Program-made: the position numbers and the translations under genes
NCBI GenBank assembly: GCA_013297655.1
Contig: JAAFHV010000065.1
Coordinates: 1 to 36,639, forward strand
Length of the DNA stretch: 36,639 nt
Direction of reading: 5' to 3'
Origin: Myxococcales bacterium
GTDB taxonomy: Bacteria; Myxococcota_A; Polyangia; Polyangiales; Polyangiaceae
Notes under the pieces: model-generated
Seen by the model: the letters and a program-made list of their open reading frames with translations, nothing else
Databases searched by the model: none
Told to the model about the DNA's origin: nothing
Shown here: one piece after another, positions 1-8,480 of the stretch
Position numbering within the stretch: position 1 is the first letter of the stretch
How the letters are laid out: each line of letters opens with the position of its first letter

Positions 1-135
1 GCCGAGGCGCGATCCGAGGAGCGCGCGGAGCCTAGTTTTCTAGGTGAGCACGCACCGGAGGATCGCAACGAAGGCGGTCGGGATGCGGCGGCGACTGGCC
101 GACGGGAGAAAATCAACGGGCTGCTAGGGGGCCTC
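1..135. other. Upstream edge region, no gene supported
   Basis: No complete gene is visible here. A plus-strand reading frame ending in TAG at 33-35 could be the tail of a gene lying outside the window, but too little of it is present to judge. A small perfect dyad, CCTAG-tttt-CTAGG, sits at 31-44 and could be the end of a terminator or an operator. The rest is leader for the gene starting at 136 or 157. Confidence 0.3.
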
Positions 136-2955
136 GTGAGATACCTTTCCGAGACAATGCGAAACTTGGCATGGGCGGTCTCGGTTCCGCTCGTCGCGCT
201 CCTTCTCTCCGTGCCCTCGGTCGCTCATGCGCAAGCGGGCGGCACGCCTCTCGCGAAGGCCCTCGCGCAGCTCGAAGCGTCGGACTACGACGCGGCCGAG
301 AAGGCGCTCGGCGCGATCAAAGGCGGCGAAGAGGCGGGGGCCAAGGTGGGCCTCGCCGAGCTCGCGTTCCTCCGTGGAAAATACGAGGACGCCGACAAGC
401 TCGCGTCGCAGGTGAACGGCCCCGCGGGGCCGAAGGCGAACGCGGTCCACGTGAAGGCCCGCGTGCTCGCGTCGACCGGTCGTCGCCAAGACGCGATCCG
501 TCTCCTCGAGGCGAACAAGTCGGCCCCCGGTGTCGAAGGCAGGCGCCTTCGGCTCCTCCTCGGCGAGCTCCTCCTCGAGAAGGGGAAACGCACCGACGCC
601 GAGGCGGTGCTCATGACGATCGTCGCCGACTACAACTCGAGCGCGATCACCAACACCGACGCCGAGGGCCTCGCGCAGGTGGGGCGCGCGGCGCACCTCA
701 TGCGTGTCCCGAAGGACGCGAACACGGCGTACAACGAGAGCGAACGAGCCGACAAAAAGCGGGTCGCGACGCTGCTCGCGCGCGCCGAGCTGTTCCTCGA
801 GAAGTACGATCCGGGTCACGCCGAAGAGGTGCTCCGCGAGGCGCTCGCGATCTCGCCGAAGCGACCGGACCTCCTCGTCGCGATGGCGAAGGTGAAGCTC
901 GAGCAAACGGTCGACTTCGACGCCGCCGAGAAGCTCGTCGCCGAGGCGCTCTCGATCAACCCGAAGCACACCGGCGCGTTCGCCGTTCGTGCCGGCGTCG
1001 CCCTCCGCGACATGGAAATCGCGACCGCCGAGACGGCCGTGAAGGCCGGCCTCGCGATCGATCCGGAGAACACCGAGCTCCTCGCGCTCTACGCCGCCGC
1101 GCGTTTCTTGGACGACGACCTGCCCGGCTACGAAGCAAAGAAGCGAGAAGCCCTCTCCAAGAACCCGGAGTTCTCCGAGTTTTACAGCATCGTCTCCGAG
1201 TACGCCGAGTGGGAGCACCGCTACGACGACATCGTGAACATGATGGGCGAGGCCACCAAGGTGGACCCCGACGACGCGAAGGCGTGGGCGAACCTCGGCC
1301 TCACCGCGATGCGAAACGGCGACGAGACACGCGGCCTCGACGCGATCAAAAAGGCGTGGTCGAAAGACCACTACAACGTCCGCGTCTTCAACACGCTGAA
1401 CCTCTACGAGCAGACGATCCCGCAGCGCTACGAGTCGGCGGACACGGGTCGCTTCAAGATTCGTTACCCGAAAGAAGAGAAGGCCGTGCTCGAGCGCTAC
1501 GTGCCCCGCCTCGCCGGCGAGGCATGGGCGAGCATGAAGGCGCGCTACAATTTTGTGCCGAAAAACCCAGTGTTTCTCGAGATGTACGAGGGCAGGCAGC
1601 CCTTCAGTATTCGCACGAGCGGCCTCCCCAACATCGGTATCCAGGGCGTCTGCTTCGGGCGCGTGGTCGCGGCGATGAGCCCCAAGAGCGAGCCCTTCAA
1701 CTGGGGCAACGTGGTGTGGCACGAGCTCGGCCACGTGTTCGCCATTCAGCAATCGAAGAACCACGTCCCGCGTTGGTTCACCGAGGGGCTCTCCGAATAC
1801 GAGACGATCGCGCGAAGGCCCGAGTGGCAACGAGAGCTCGACCCCGAGCTCTACCTCGCCATCAAGAAGAACCGCCTCCCCGGCTCCGTCGCGATGAACC
1901 GCGCGTTCACCCACGCGACGAACGGCTCCGACGTCTCGGTCGCGTATTACGCCGCGAGCCAGCTCCTCCTCTTCACGGTGGAGAGCTACGGCATGCCGAA
2001 GGTGGTCAAAGCGCTGGAGCTTTGGGGCGCGGGAAAGCGCACGCCGCAAGTCATCCAAGAGGCGTTTGGCGTAGCGGCGGCCGACTACGATCAGAAGTTC
2101 CGCGCGTGGACGCTCGCGCGACTCTCTCGTTACGACAAGCAGTACGTGTTCGACGAGCGCCCTCCCACCGTGGAAGAAGCGCAGGCCAAAGTGAAGGCCA
2201 AGCCGAACGACGCGTCGGCTCACGCCGAGCTCGCGTTCGCGCTCACCGTCGCGCACAAGCCGGAGGCCAAAGCCGCCCTCGACGCCGCGCTGAAGCTCGA
2301 TCCGAAGAACCCCGACGCGAACTACCTCGCCGCCAAGGTCGCGGCGAAAGATCCGGCCGAGGTCGAACGTCGCGCCCGTGTCCTCGTCGACAATGGCCAC
2401 GACGGGTACGACGCGCGGATGCTCCTCGCCGACGCGGCCGAAGCCAAAAAAGACAAGGCCGCGTACCGCCACGCGCTCGAGAGCGCGCACCGCTTCGACG
2501 CGAGCCGCCCCGACCCGCTGAAGGGCCTCCTCGAGCTCGCCATCGACGACAAACGCGAAGGCGACGTGCTCCCGCTCGTGCGAAAAATGGCTCTCCTCGA
2601 GCAGCACGATCCGCGACTATGGCGCGTGTATACCGCCAAGCTCGTCGAAGCCAAGGCGTGGGACGAGCTCGTCCAGGCCGGGGAGAGTGCCATCTTCGTC
2701 GACGTGGAGCGCGCCGACACTCACCTCGACTTCGCGCGTGGGCTCCTCGAGAAGGGGCGCATCGCGCAAGCGGAGTTCGAGATCGAGAGCGCGCGGACGT
2801 GCAAGCCGCAGCCCAAAGGCATGGCCCTCGTAGAGCTCGCCACCGCGCGCCTCCGCCTCGCCCAAGGCAAGAAGGACCTCGCGAAGAAAGCCAAGGACGA
2901 GGCCCTCAAGCTCGACCCCGAGAACGCCGACATCAAGGCCTTCGAGATCAAGTAA
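136..2955 (+). CDS. Secreted TPR protein with peptidase-MA (HExxH) metalloprotease domain
   Basis: The 939-residue product starts with a Sec signal peptide (hydrophobic stretch then AHAQA). An N-terminal TPR superhelix covers about residues 30-430, with repeated pairs of helices of the form A-x-x-L-x-x-A-L-x-x-x-P. A central metalloprotease domain carries HELGH at 529-533, followed by WFTEGLSEYE around 546-555, which supplies the distal Glu of the gluzincin peptidase-MA family. More TPR units follow to the C-terminus. This architecture is frequent in Myxococcota and suggests a periplasmic or secreted protease whose TPRs bind protein partners; the substrate is unknown. GTG at 136 follows an AGGGGG stretch; ATG at 157, seven codons in, would give a more typical signal peptide and is an alternative start. 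The PrsW gene begins 13 bases after the stop, so the two are probably one operon. Confidence 0.85.
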   Translation: MRYLSETMRNLAWAVSVPLVALLLSVPSVAHAQAGGTPLAKALAQLEASDYDAAEKALGAIKGGEEAGAKVGLAELAFLRGKYEDADKLASQVNGPAGPKANAVHVKARVLASTGRRQDAIRLLEANKSAPGVEGRRLRLLLGELLLEKGKRTDAEAVLMTIVADYNSSAITNTDAEGLAQVGRAAHLMRVPKDANTAYNESERADKKRVATLLARAELFLEKYDPGHAEEVLREALAISPKRPDLLVAMAKVKLEQTVDFDAAEKLVAEALSINPKHTGAFAVRAGVALRDMEIATAETAVKAGLAIDPENTELLALYAAARFLDDDLPGYEAKKREALSKNPEFSEFYSIVSEYAEWEHRYDDIVNMMGEATKVDPDDAKAWANLGLTAMRNGDETRGLDAIKKAWSKDHYNVRVFNTLNLYEQTIPQRYESADTGRFKIRYPKEEKAVLERYVPRLAGEAWASMKARYNFVPKNPVFLEMYEGRQPFSIRTSGLPNIGIQGVCFGRVVAAMSPKSEPFNWGNVVWHELGHVFAIQQSKNHVPRWFTEGLSEYETIARRPEWQRELDPELYLAIKKNRLPGSVAMNRAFTHATNGSDVSVAYYAASQLLLFTVESYGMPKVVKALELWGAGKRTPQVIQEAFGVAAADYDQKFRAWTLARLSRYDKQYVFDERPPTVEEAQAKVKAKPNDASAHAELAFALTVAHKPEAKAALDAALKLDPKNPDANYLAAKVAAKDPAEVERRARVLVDNGHDGYDARMLLADAAEAKKDKAAYRHALESAHRFDASRPDPLKGLLELAIDDKREGDVLPLVRKMALLEQHDPRLWRVYTAKLVEAKAWDELVQAGESAIFVDVERADTHLDFARGLLEKGRIAQAEFEIESARTCKPQPKGMALVELATARLRLAQGKKDLAKKAKDEALKLDPENADIKAFEIK

Positions 2956-2968
2956 GGGAACAACGACG

Positions 2969-4264
2969 ATGGCTGGCTATCCGGGCTACCCGCAACCTCC
3001 GCAACACGGTTATCCCCAACAGGGCTATCCGCAGCAACAGGGCTACCCCCAGCGGCCGCCGCAGCCGATGAAGAAGCCCGACCCGGAGCGCGGCAAGAAG
3101 ATCACGGGCATCGTGCTCTACGTGCTCGGCATGCTCATCGGCGGGTTCTTGCTGTTCGCGATGTTCCTCATTCCGCCGCTCTTTTCCGCGGATCCGGGGG
3201 TCGAGTATTACGCGATGGGCGTCGGCGCGGTGCTCGCGCTGCCTCCGCTCGTTATCTATCTATGGATCCCTTGGATCGTCGATCGGTACGATCCCGAGCC
3301 GGTTTGGGCGCTCATGATGTGCCTCGCCTGGGGCGGCATCGCGGCGTGTGGGTTCTCTGCCCTCGTGAACACGTTCGTCGGCTCCGTCGCCGCGGCCGCC
3401 GGTGGCCCCGCCATGGGCGACGTGGTCGGTGCCTGCGTGAGCGCGCCGATCGTAGAAGAAGCCGCCAAAGCGATGGCCGTGTTCGGCGTGTTCTACTTCG
3501 CGCGTAGGGAGTTCGACGGCATCGTCGACGGCATCGTGTATGCCACCTTCGCTGCCCTCGGCTTCGCCGCGATCGAGAACATCATTTATTACTCTCGCGC
3601 CGCCAAACAAGAGCTCGCTCACGGCGCAGAGGGCGCGCTCACCGCCACGTTCGTCATTCGTGGTGTGCTCGCGCCGTGGGGTCACCCGCTCTACACGTCG
3701 ATGACCGGGATCGGCTTCGGCATCGCACGGGAGACGGAAAAAGGCTGGGTGAAGTGGGTCGCGCCGCTCGTTGGTTATTGCGGCGCGGTGTTCTTGCACT
3801 GCGTGTGGAACACGTCGGCCACGCTGTCGAACATGCTCCCGCTCCTCATGCTCCCGCTCTGGCTGCTCTTCGTGCTCGCGTTCATGGGGCTCTTGATTTG
3901 GCTCGTGTCGCGCAAGGGCAAGATTATCCGCGCGAACCTGGAAGACGAGATTTTGCTCGGGAACATCACGCCGCAGGAGCTCCTCCTCGTCACGTCGCCT
4001 ATCGCCCACATCAAGGCCACGTTCTCTTGGGGTGGCGCTCCTGGCCGAAGGTTCGTAGACGCCGCGGCTCGTCTCGCGCTCAGCAAGTGGCACTCCGGCC
4101 GCGCCAGCCGCGCGCGCAAAGCCACCATCAGCGCCGACTTCGTGGTGCCCCTCCGCCAAGACCTCCACAAGTACCGCGCGGAGATGTCGCAGTCGCTCCG
4201 CCGTCAGCTCCCGCAGCCCCAACCGTGGACCCCGGGGCAGCCGGCGCCGTTCCAGCGCCGCTGA
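2969..4264 (+). CDS. PrsW-family intramembrane metalloprotease
   Basis: The 431-residue polytopic membrane protein opens with a low-complexity Gly/Tyr/Pro/Gln tail of about 35 residues. Around eight hydrophobic segments follow. The PrsW signature is present: an EEAAK motif at about 165, an ALGFAAIEN segment near 200, and a conserved His in the HPLYTSMTGIGFG helix near 240. In Bacillus, PrsW makes the first cut in the anti-sigma factor RsiW; myxobacterial homologues are uncharacterised and many are fused to disordered tails as here. No sigma or anti-sigma gene is adjacent, so the substrate cannot be inferred from context. The ATG follows AAGGGA at a suitable distance and lies 13 bases after the TPR/peptidase-MA stop. 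A soluble Arg-rich C-terminal region of about 100 residues extends beyond the last membrane segment. Confidence 0.85.
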   Translation: MAGYPGYPQPPQHGYPQQGYPQQQGYPQRPPQPMKKPDPERGKKITGIVLYVLGMLIGGFLLFAMFLIPPLFSADPGVEYYAMGVGAVLALPPLVIYLWIPWIVDRYDPEPVWALMMCLAWGGIAACGFSALVNTFVGSVAAAAGGPAMGDVVGACVSAPIVEEAAKAMAVFGVFYFARREFDGIVDGIVYATFAALGFAAIENIIYYSRAAKQELAHGAEGALTATFVIRGVLAPWGHPLYTSMTGIGFGIARETEKGWVKWVAPLVGYCGAVFLHCVWNTSATLSNMLPLLMLPLWLLFVLAFMGLLIWLVSRKGKIIRANLEDEILLGNITPQELLLVTSPIAHIKATFSWGGAPGRRFVDAAARLALSKWHSGRASRARKATISADFVVPLRQDLHKYRAEMSQSLRRQLPQPQPWTPGQPAPFQRR

Positions 4265-4306
4265 AAGAGGGAGACCCGCGAGGTGCGCGAGTCACCTCGG
4301 CGAGAC

Positions 4307-4334
4307 CGGGAACGCACGGAGCTCTCCGTTCCCG
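4307..4334. terminator. Hairpin between convergent genes
   Basis: Nested dyads lie between the PrsW stop (4264) and the end of the minus-strand PNGase-like gene (4394). An inner stem ACGGAG-ct-CTCCGT spans 4316-4329 and outer arms CGGGA/TCCCG flank it. There is no clear T-tract, so termination in either direction is an inference from position and stem strength. Confidence 0.4.
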
Positions 4335-4393
4335 AGCGGCGCGGCCTTCGACAGGGTGGCGCCGCTTGGTTGTCGCGCGTTCGGCCTGCGGGA

Positions 4394-5509
4394 TTACTCT
4401 TTGACGGAGATGGCTGTCGCGGACACGGCCCACGAGCCCTCTTTGGCGATCCCGGCGATCCCGAAGTGGAACGTGTGGCGGCCCGGGGCGCCGTTTTGTG
4501 GGGTGTACTCGAGAGGGGCCGTGACGGAGCCGGGGCACCAGTTCGCGCGCGAGGCACGTACGCTCGCCTGCGCGCCGCACGGGTTCTCGGCGCAGTAGTC
4601 CAAGTCGAGCCCGTTCCCCTTGTAGTGCTGAACGGTGCAGAGCGAACGGCAGTCTTTTCGCCACGGCGTCACCTTTTGGCGCGCCTCCTCGTCGAAGCCA
4701 ATCTCGTGCACGCGCTGGCAGAACTCGTCTGCCGGTTGCCTGCACTCTGCACCTTCTTCGATCTGCCCGCCATGGCCCGTCACGCGGTAGGCCACGCGGG
4801 TGGCGGTGGCCCCTTGCGGGACGTCGAACGGCAGTGAACGTGTGCTTTGCTCGGCCTTGACGCTGCCGTAGAAGAGGGGAGTCACGGCGAGCACCTCGCG
4901 CGGGGCGGGGCCGGAGGTCTTCTGGATCTTCGCGGAGACGAACCACCCGCCGTTCGCGCCGGAGACCTTCCCCGCAGAGTCGGAGTACGTCGTGATGTGA
5001 ATGGCGAGCTCGCGCGGACCTTCGAGCCCGTTCCAAATGTCGGTCACGTCTTCTTCGATGTGCAGCGGCCCGCCAAAAGGGGTAATCGCGCGGACGAGCT
5101 CCAGGCCCGGCGCGCTAGGGTTCTTCGGATCGGAGAGCGACGTCTCGAAGTTGCGGTCGAACGCGTCGCACGACGCGGGCCAATTGTGACCAGCGGGGGG
5201 CGGATCGTCTTTCCATTTGTCGAACGGAAAGCAGGGCGACTCGAGGTCCACCACGAGCACCACCTTCTCGAAGGTGCCACTCAGGTCGACGCTGCCTTTG
5301 GCCTTTTGGAAGTCGGGTTTGGCGGAGTCGCTCCCGATGTGCGCGCGGTCGAGCGCCGTATCGGTGGTGACCACTCCGCGCGGAGGCCCCGCGTCGACGG
5401 GGGAAGGCGCGGCGTCGTTCGTGTCGACCACTGTAACGGAGCTGCACGCGACGAACGGGAGAGAGCCCAAAACGAGCGAGACGGCCATCGCAACGAGGGG
5501 GACGCGCAT
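4394..5509 (-). CDS. Lipoprotein related to peptide-N-glycosidase F (PNGase F-like)
   Basis: The 371-residue protein has a lipoprotein signal peptide (predicted lipidated Cys22), then an acidic/Pro linker to about residue 60. The remainder matches the two-barrel fold of PNGase F, which removes N-linked glycans from asparagine. Recognisable blocks are a CDAFDR segment at 114-119, ITPFGGPL followed by DVTD at 142-157, a GW segment near 188, a DEFCQRVHEI segment at 261-270, and a WCPG motif at 324-327. By hand alignment, Asp118 corresponds to catalytic Asp60 and Glu262 to Glu206 of PNGase F, whereas the third acidic residue (Glu118 of PNGase F) falls on Thr173 or Thr174. It is therefore either a variant enzyme or a glycan-binding relative. 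It is the last gene of the minus-strand run, 48 bases after the CPBP protease. Confidence 0.75.
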   Translation of the reverse strand: MRVPLVAMAVSLVLGSLPFVACSSVTVVDTNDAAPSPVDAGPPRGVVTTDTALDRAHIGSDSAKPDFQKAKGSVDLSGTFEKVVLVVDLESPCFPFDKWKDDPPPAGHNWPASCDAFDRNFETSLSDPKNPSAPGLELVRAITPFGGPLHIEEDVTDIWNGLEGPRELAIHITTYSDSAGKVSGANGGWFVSAKIQKTSGPAPREVLAVTPLFYGSVKAEQSTRSLPFDVPQGATATRVAYRVTGHGGQIEEGAECRQPADEFCQRVHEIGFDEEARQKVTPWRKDCRSLCTVQHYKGNGLDLDYCAENPCGAQASVRASRANWCPGSVTAPLEYTPQNGAPGRHTFHFGIAGIAKEGSWAVSATAISVKE

Positions 5510-5557
5510 GCGCGAAACGTAGCCGACCGCAGCTCCCGCGCCCCGTGATTCCGAAGG

Positions 5558-6307
5558 TCAGCGAAAGACGAGTACCCAAATATCGTACACCGCGTGCGTC
5601 CACACCGCCGCCGCGAAGCCGCGAGTGGCGTACACCATGGTGAGCGCGAGGCCGAGCAAGAGCCGGAACACGAACGACGTCATCTTGAACGTGTCGCCGA
5701 GCGCGCCCACGTAGTGGAACCCGCTGAAGATCGCCGACGAAGCGACGCCCCACGCGAGCGCGATGCAAAAGCCGCGGAACGTGAGCGAAGGGCCGGTCGC
5801 GACGAGCGAGATGTCCTCGTCCGAAAAGAGGTAGAGCAAGATCTTCGTGCCCACTCCGAAGAGCAACACGCGGAAGGCGAGCTCTTCGTAGAAGCCGGCG
5901 CCGAGCGACATCGTGAAGCCCACGAAGCGCGAGTCGTCGCGGATTTGACCCGCAAAAATGCGCTCCATGAGCACACCGGCCGCGAGCCGCATGAGCACGG
6001 CATACACCACGCCCTCGATCGCGATCTGGACGAACTTCTTTCCCTCGAAGGCGTGACCACGGCCGATGAACGCGAAGATGCCCGCGAACACGATGCCAAT
6101 CGCGAGGGTGATGCCCACGTACGAAGAGGTGCTCCCGTCGGCGAGGCGGAACAGGTGCCCGGTGACCATGTCCGTCGCGTTCTTCACGTCGAGGAAGATC
6201 ACCGCCAAGTGGTAGAGCACGAAGATCGGCAAGGTGAGGCCGAGGTCCACCCACGCGCCGGGTTTGTCCGCGATCGTCTCGCCTTCGGGCTTGGTCTCCG
6301 CGCTCAT
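5558..6307 (-). CDS. CPBP-family intramembrane glutamic endopeptidase
   Basis: The 249-residue membrane protein has about seven hydrophobic segments. The CPBP (Rce1/CAAX-protease-like) motifs appear in order: EExxxR as Glu141, Glu142 and Arg146; FxxxH with His198; and HxxxD with His238 and Asp242. Family members cleave within membranes; roles range from prenyl-protein processing to bacteriocin self-immunity, and none can be assigned from this context. The gene lies 121 bases downstream of the kinase gene and 48 bases upstream of the PNGase-like gene, all on the minus strand. A short dyad directly abuts the ATG and could influence translation. Confidence 0.85.
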   Translation of the reverse strand: MSAETKPEGETIADKPGAWVDLGLTLPIFVLYHLAVIFLDVKNATDMVTGHLFRLADGSTSSYVGITLAIGIVFAGIFAFIGRGHAFEGKKFVQIAIEGVVYAVLMRLAAGVLMERIFAGQIRDDSRFVGFTMSLGAGFYEELAFRVLLFGVGTKILLYLFSDEDISLVATGPSLTFRGFCIALAWGVASSAIFSGFHYVGALGDTFKMTSFVFRLLLGLALTMVYATRGFAAAVWTHAVYDIWVLVFR

Positions 6308-6344
6308 CTTCGCAGGCGAAGCTTTCCAGAGGCGCGCCTCCTGG
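6308..6344 (-). promoter_or_regulatory. Two adjacent dyads upstream of the CPBP start codon
   Basis: CTTCGC-ag-GCGAAG at 6308-6321 abuts the start codon at 6307. A near-perfect 19-base palindrome at 6326-6344 lies just beyond it (arms CCAGAGGC and GCCTcCTGG). In the transcript the first would overlap the ribosome-binding region. The second could be a terminator for the kinase gene, an operator or an mRNA hairpin. Their roles are inferred only from position. Confidence 0.35.
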
Positions 6345-6428
6345 GCCCACTTCTCTGCGAAACGTAAGTGCCTGAAATGACGACGTTAGTGGCGATGGTC
6401 GCGAAAGAATCGGGCGCGGCTGTGGCGT

Positions 6429-8327
6429 TCAGTTCGCGACGTCGAGATCGCGCATCGCGCGGACCACGGTGCCGTCCACGTTCGCCTCGAACGACACGTC
6501 GTAGCTGCCGATCTTGCTCGGCGAGGTGAGCTTGGCCTTCACGTTGAACGCGTCTGCGTTCGTGATCGCGACGGGGGTGCCGCCGGTGGTTTGCCCGTTC
6601 GGAAACACGGTGACTCGAATCGCGGACACCTTGGCTTTGGGGCCGCCCGCGCCTGGCACGATGCGACACGACATTTCGAGCGGCTCGCCCGGCTTCGCGA
6701 CGGCGGGCGACTCGAAGACGAGGCGCGGCTGACCCGTGTTCACCGTCGCGCCAGTGGCGATGCCCTTGAGCTCGTCGTCGAGCTGCGCGCGGAGGAAACG
6801 CGCCGAGTTGTCCGTCGAGTCGAGCGCATAGGCATCTTTCGCGAGATCGCGCGCGCCCACGAGATCCCCCGAGCTCCGCGCCGCCATCGCCATCGTGATG
6901 AGCTCTTGTTCGGCTTGTGAGCGCAGGTGGCGGAGCTCGCCGTCGTTCGGCCATTTTTTCAGCCCCGTCGCGACGAGGTCGTTCACGTTCTCCCCCGGCG
7001 GCTCGGTGTAATGGCCGTCGGTCAGCGCGGCGCGCGCGCGCTCCACGTAGGCTGCTCGCTCGGTGTCGACCGGTTTCGGATCCGGGGTCGCTTTGCGGAG
7101 GAGCAGCGCGGTGAGGAGCACGCCAGTCGCGAACGCGCCGAGGGTGAGCAACACCTTCCCGAGGCTGGAGCCCGCGGGCGGCTTCTTCGGCGGCGGCTCG
7201 CTGACGACCCTTCCGGGGCGCGAAGGCACCGGCGCGTCGTCGAGCGTTGGCGCCACGAACGCGGTGGAGCCGGAGCTTCGTTGCGGTGGATGCGGCGGAG
7301 CGGCCTCGCTCTCGTCGTCGAAACGATCGGCGCCCGGCACGCTCATGTTCGCGTCGCGCGCCGCACGCACCAGCGCGGCGCCGAACGCGCGCCCGTTTTG
7401 GGCCCGTTTTTCCGGCTCTTTTGCCAGGTTTTCCATGATCACGCGCACCAGCGTGGCGGGCAGCATCGCGCAACCGGGCTGCGTCGCGATCGACGGAGGT
7501 GCATCATGCACGTGTTTCAGGAGCAGGCCCACCGTCGCCTCGGCCTCGAACGGCGGGCGCCCGGCGAGGAGCTGATAGAGGATCACCGAGAGCGAGTACA
7601 CGTCGCTCGCGGCCGAGACGGTGAGGCCCTGCGCGCCCTCCGGAGAGATGTACCGGGCGGTACCGAACACGGCGCCCTGGGCCGTCTCGAGCGACTCGTC
7701 TGGAAGGGCCGCTCGCGCGATGCCGAAGTCGAGCACCTTCACGAAGTCGCGCGTGCGCCCTTCGCGCCGGAGCAAGATCACGTTCTCCGGTTTCAAGTCA
7801 CGGTGCACGATGCCGAGGGTGTGCCCTTCGCCGGTCGCGTCGCACATTTGCAACATCACGCTGAGCGCGCGCTCGAGGGGTAATTTCCCGCCGTTCTCGA
7901 GGAGCACCTCAGCGAGGTTCGGCCCGTCGAGGAACTCCATGACGATGTACGAAGCGGGCGGGTTCGTATCCGGGATTTCCCCGGTGAAGTACACCTCGAC
8001 CACGTTCGGGTGGCGGAGCTTTCCCGCGATTTTGGCCTCGCGGTAGAAGCGCTGAACGAGCTGGGTGCGGCTCAAGAGCTCGTCGTGCAAGATCTTCACG
8101 GCCACGTCGCGGCCAGTGCCGTGTTGGAAGCCACGGTACACCTTGCCCATCGCGCCGGAGCCGATCACGCTCCGAATCTCGACGTCGCGCCCGAGCCTCG
8201 CCCCGATGAACGGATCTTGCCCGCCCTTCACTTGAAGCGGCGTGCCATCGGCGGGGCAAAAGGCCGCGTCCCCCTCGTACGTGAGCCCGCAACGGGGACA
8301 CGCGCGTATGGACAGGGGGGCCGACAC
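6429..8327 (-). CDS. Transmembrane Ser/Thr protein kinase with N-terminal Cys motif
   Basis: From the GTG at 8327 the product is 632 residues. A short zinc-ribbon-like motif at the N-terminus has Cys10, Cys13 and Cys24 (CPRC then FCPADG). The Hanks-type kinase domain spans about 50-315, with a GSGAMGKVY loop, Lys78, an HRDLKPEN loop (Asp177) and DFG at Asp200, so it should be active. A Pro-rich linker leads to one membrane helix at about 388-411. The extracytoplasmic part holds a helical region and a beta-rich C-terminal domain, probably a sensor. The open frame extends upstream to 8402, but that extension has poor codon use and would precede the Cys motif, so I prefer 8327. The upstream gene is a GNAT acetyltransferase and the downstream gene a CPBP protease. 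Confidence 0.88.
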   Translation of the reverse strand: MSAPLSIRACPRCGLTYEGDAAFCPADGTPLQVKGGQDPFIGARLGRDVEIRSVIGSGAMGKVYRGFQHGTGRDVAVKILHDELLSRTQLVQRFYREAKIAGKLRHPNVVEVYFTGEIPDTNPPASYIVMEFLDGPNLAEVLLENGGKLPLERALSVMLQMCDATGEGHTLGIVHRDLKPENVILLRREGRTRDFVKVLDFGIARAALPDESLETAQGAVFGTARYISPEGAQGLTVSAASDVYSLSVILYQLLAGRPPFEAEATVGLLLKHVHDAPPSIATQPGCAMLPATLVRVIMENLAKEPEKRAQNGRAFGAALVRAARDANMSVPGADRFDDESEAAPPHPPQRSSGSTAFVAPTLDDAPVPSRPGRVVSEPPPKKPPAGSSLGKVLLTLGAFATGVLLTALLLRKATPDPKPVDTERAAYVERARAALTDGHYTEPPGENVNDLVATGLKKWPNDGELRHLRSQAEQELITMAMAARSSGDLVGARDLAKDAYALDSTDNSARFLRAQLDDELKGIATGATVNTGQPRLVFESPAVAKPGEPLEMSCRIVPGAGGPKAKVSAIRVTVFPNGQTTGGTPVAITNADAFNVKAKLTSPSKIGSYDVSFEANVDGTVVRAMRDLDVAN

Positions 8328-8424
8328 CCGAGAAGCGTACCCCGAGCACCCACATCGCGAGAATCGCCGTGTGCGACCGGAGGGAAAACAAGCCGCCCGC
8401 ACCGAAAGATCGCACCTGCTGGAG

Positions 8425-8445
8425 CGGGTGTTCAGTCTTCACCCG
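8425..8445 (-). terminator. Hairpin between GNAT and kinase genes
   Basis: CGGGTG and CACCCG form a perfect 6-bp stem around a 9-base loop, lying downstream of the GNAT stop (8481) and before the kinase start. It may attenuate read-through into the kinase. There is no T-tract, so this is a weak call. Confidence 0.3.
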
Positions 8446-8480
8446 TGCTTGCGCGGCGACCGATCCGAGGACGCGAACGT

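Noticed and set aside
124-2607. 827-residue open frame on the minus strand
   Set aside because: It lies entirely antisense to the TPR/peptidase-MA gene, is dominated by Arg, Val, Gly and Leu, and has no domain. High GC makes such antisense frames open by chance.
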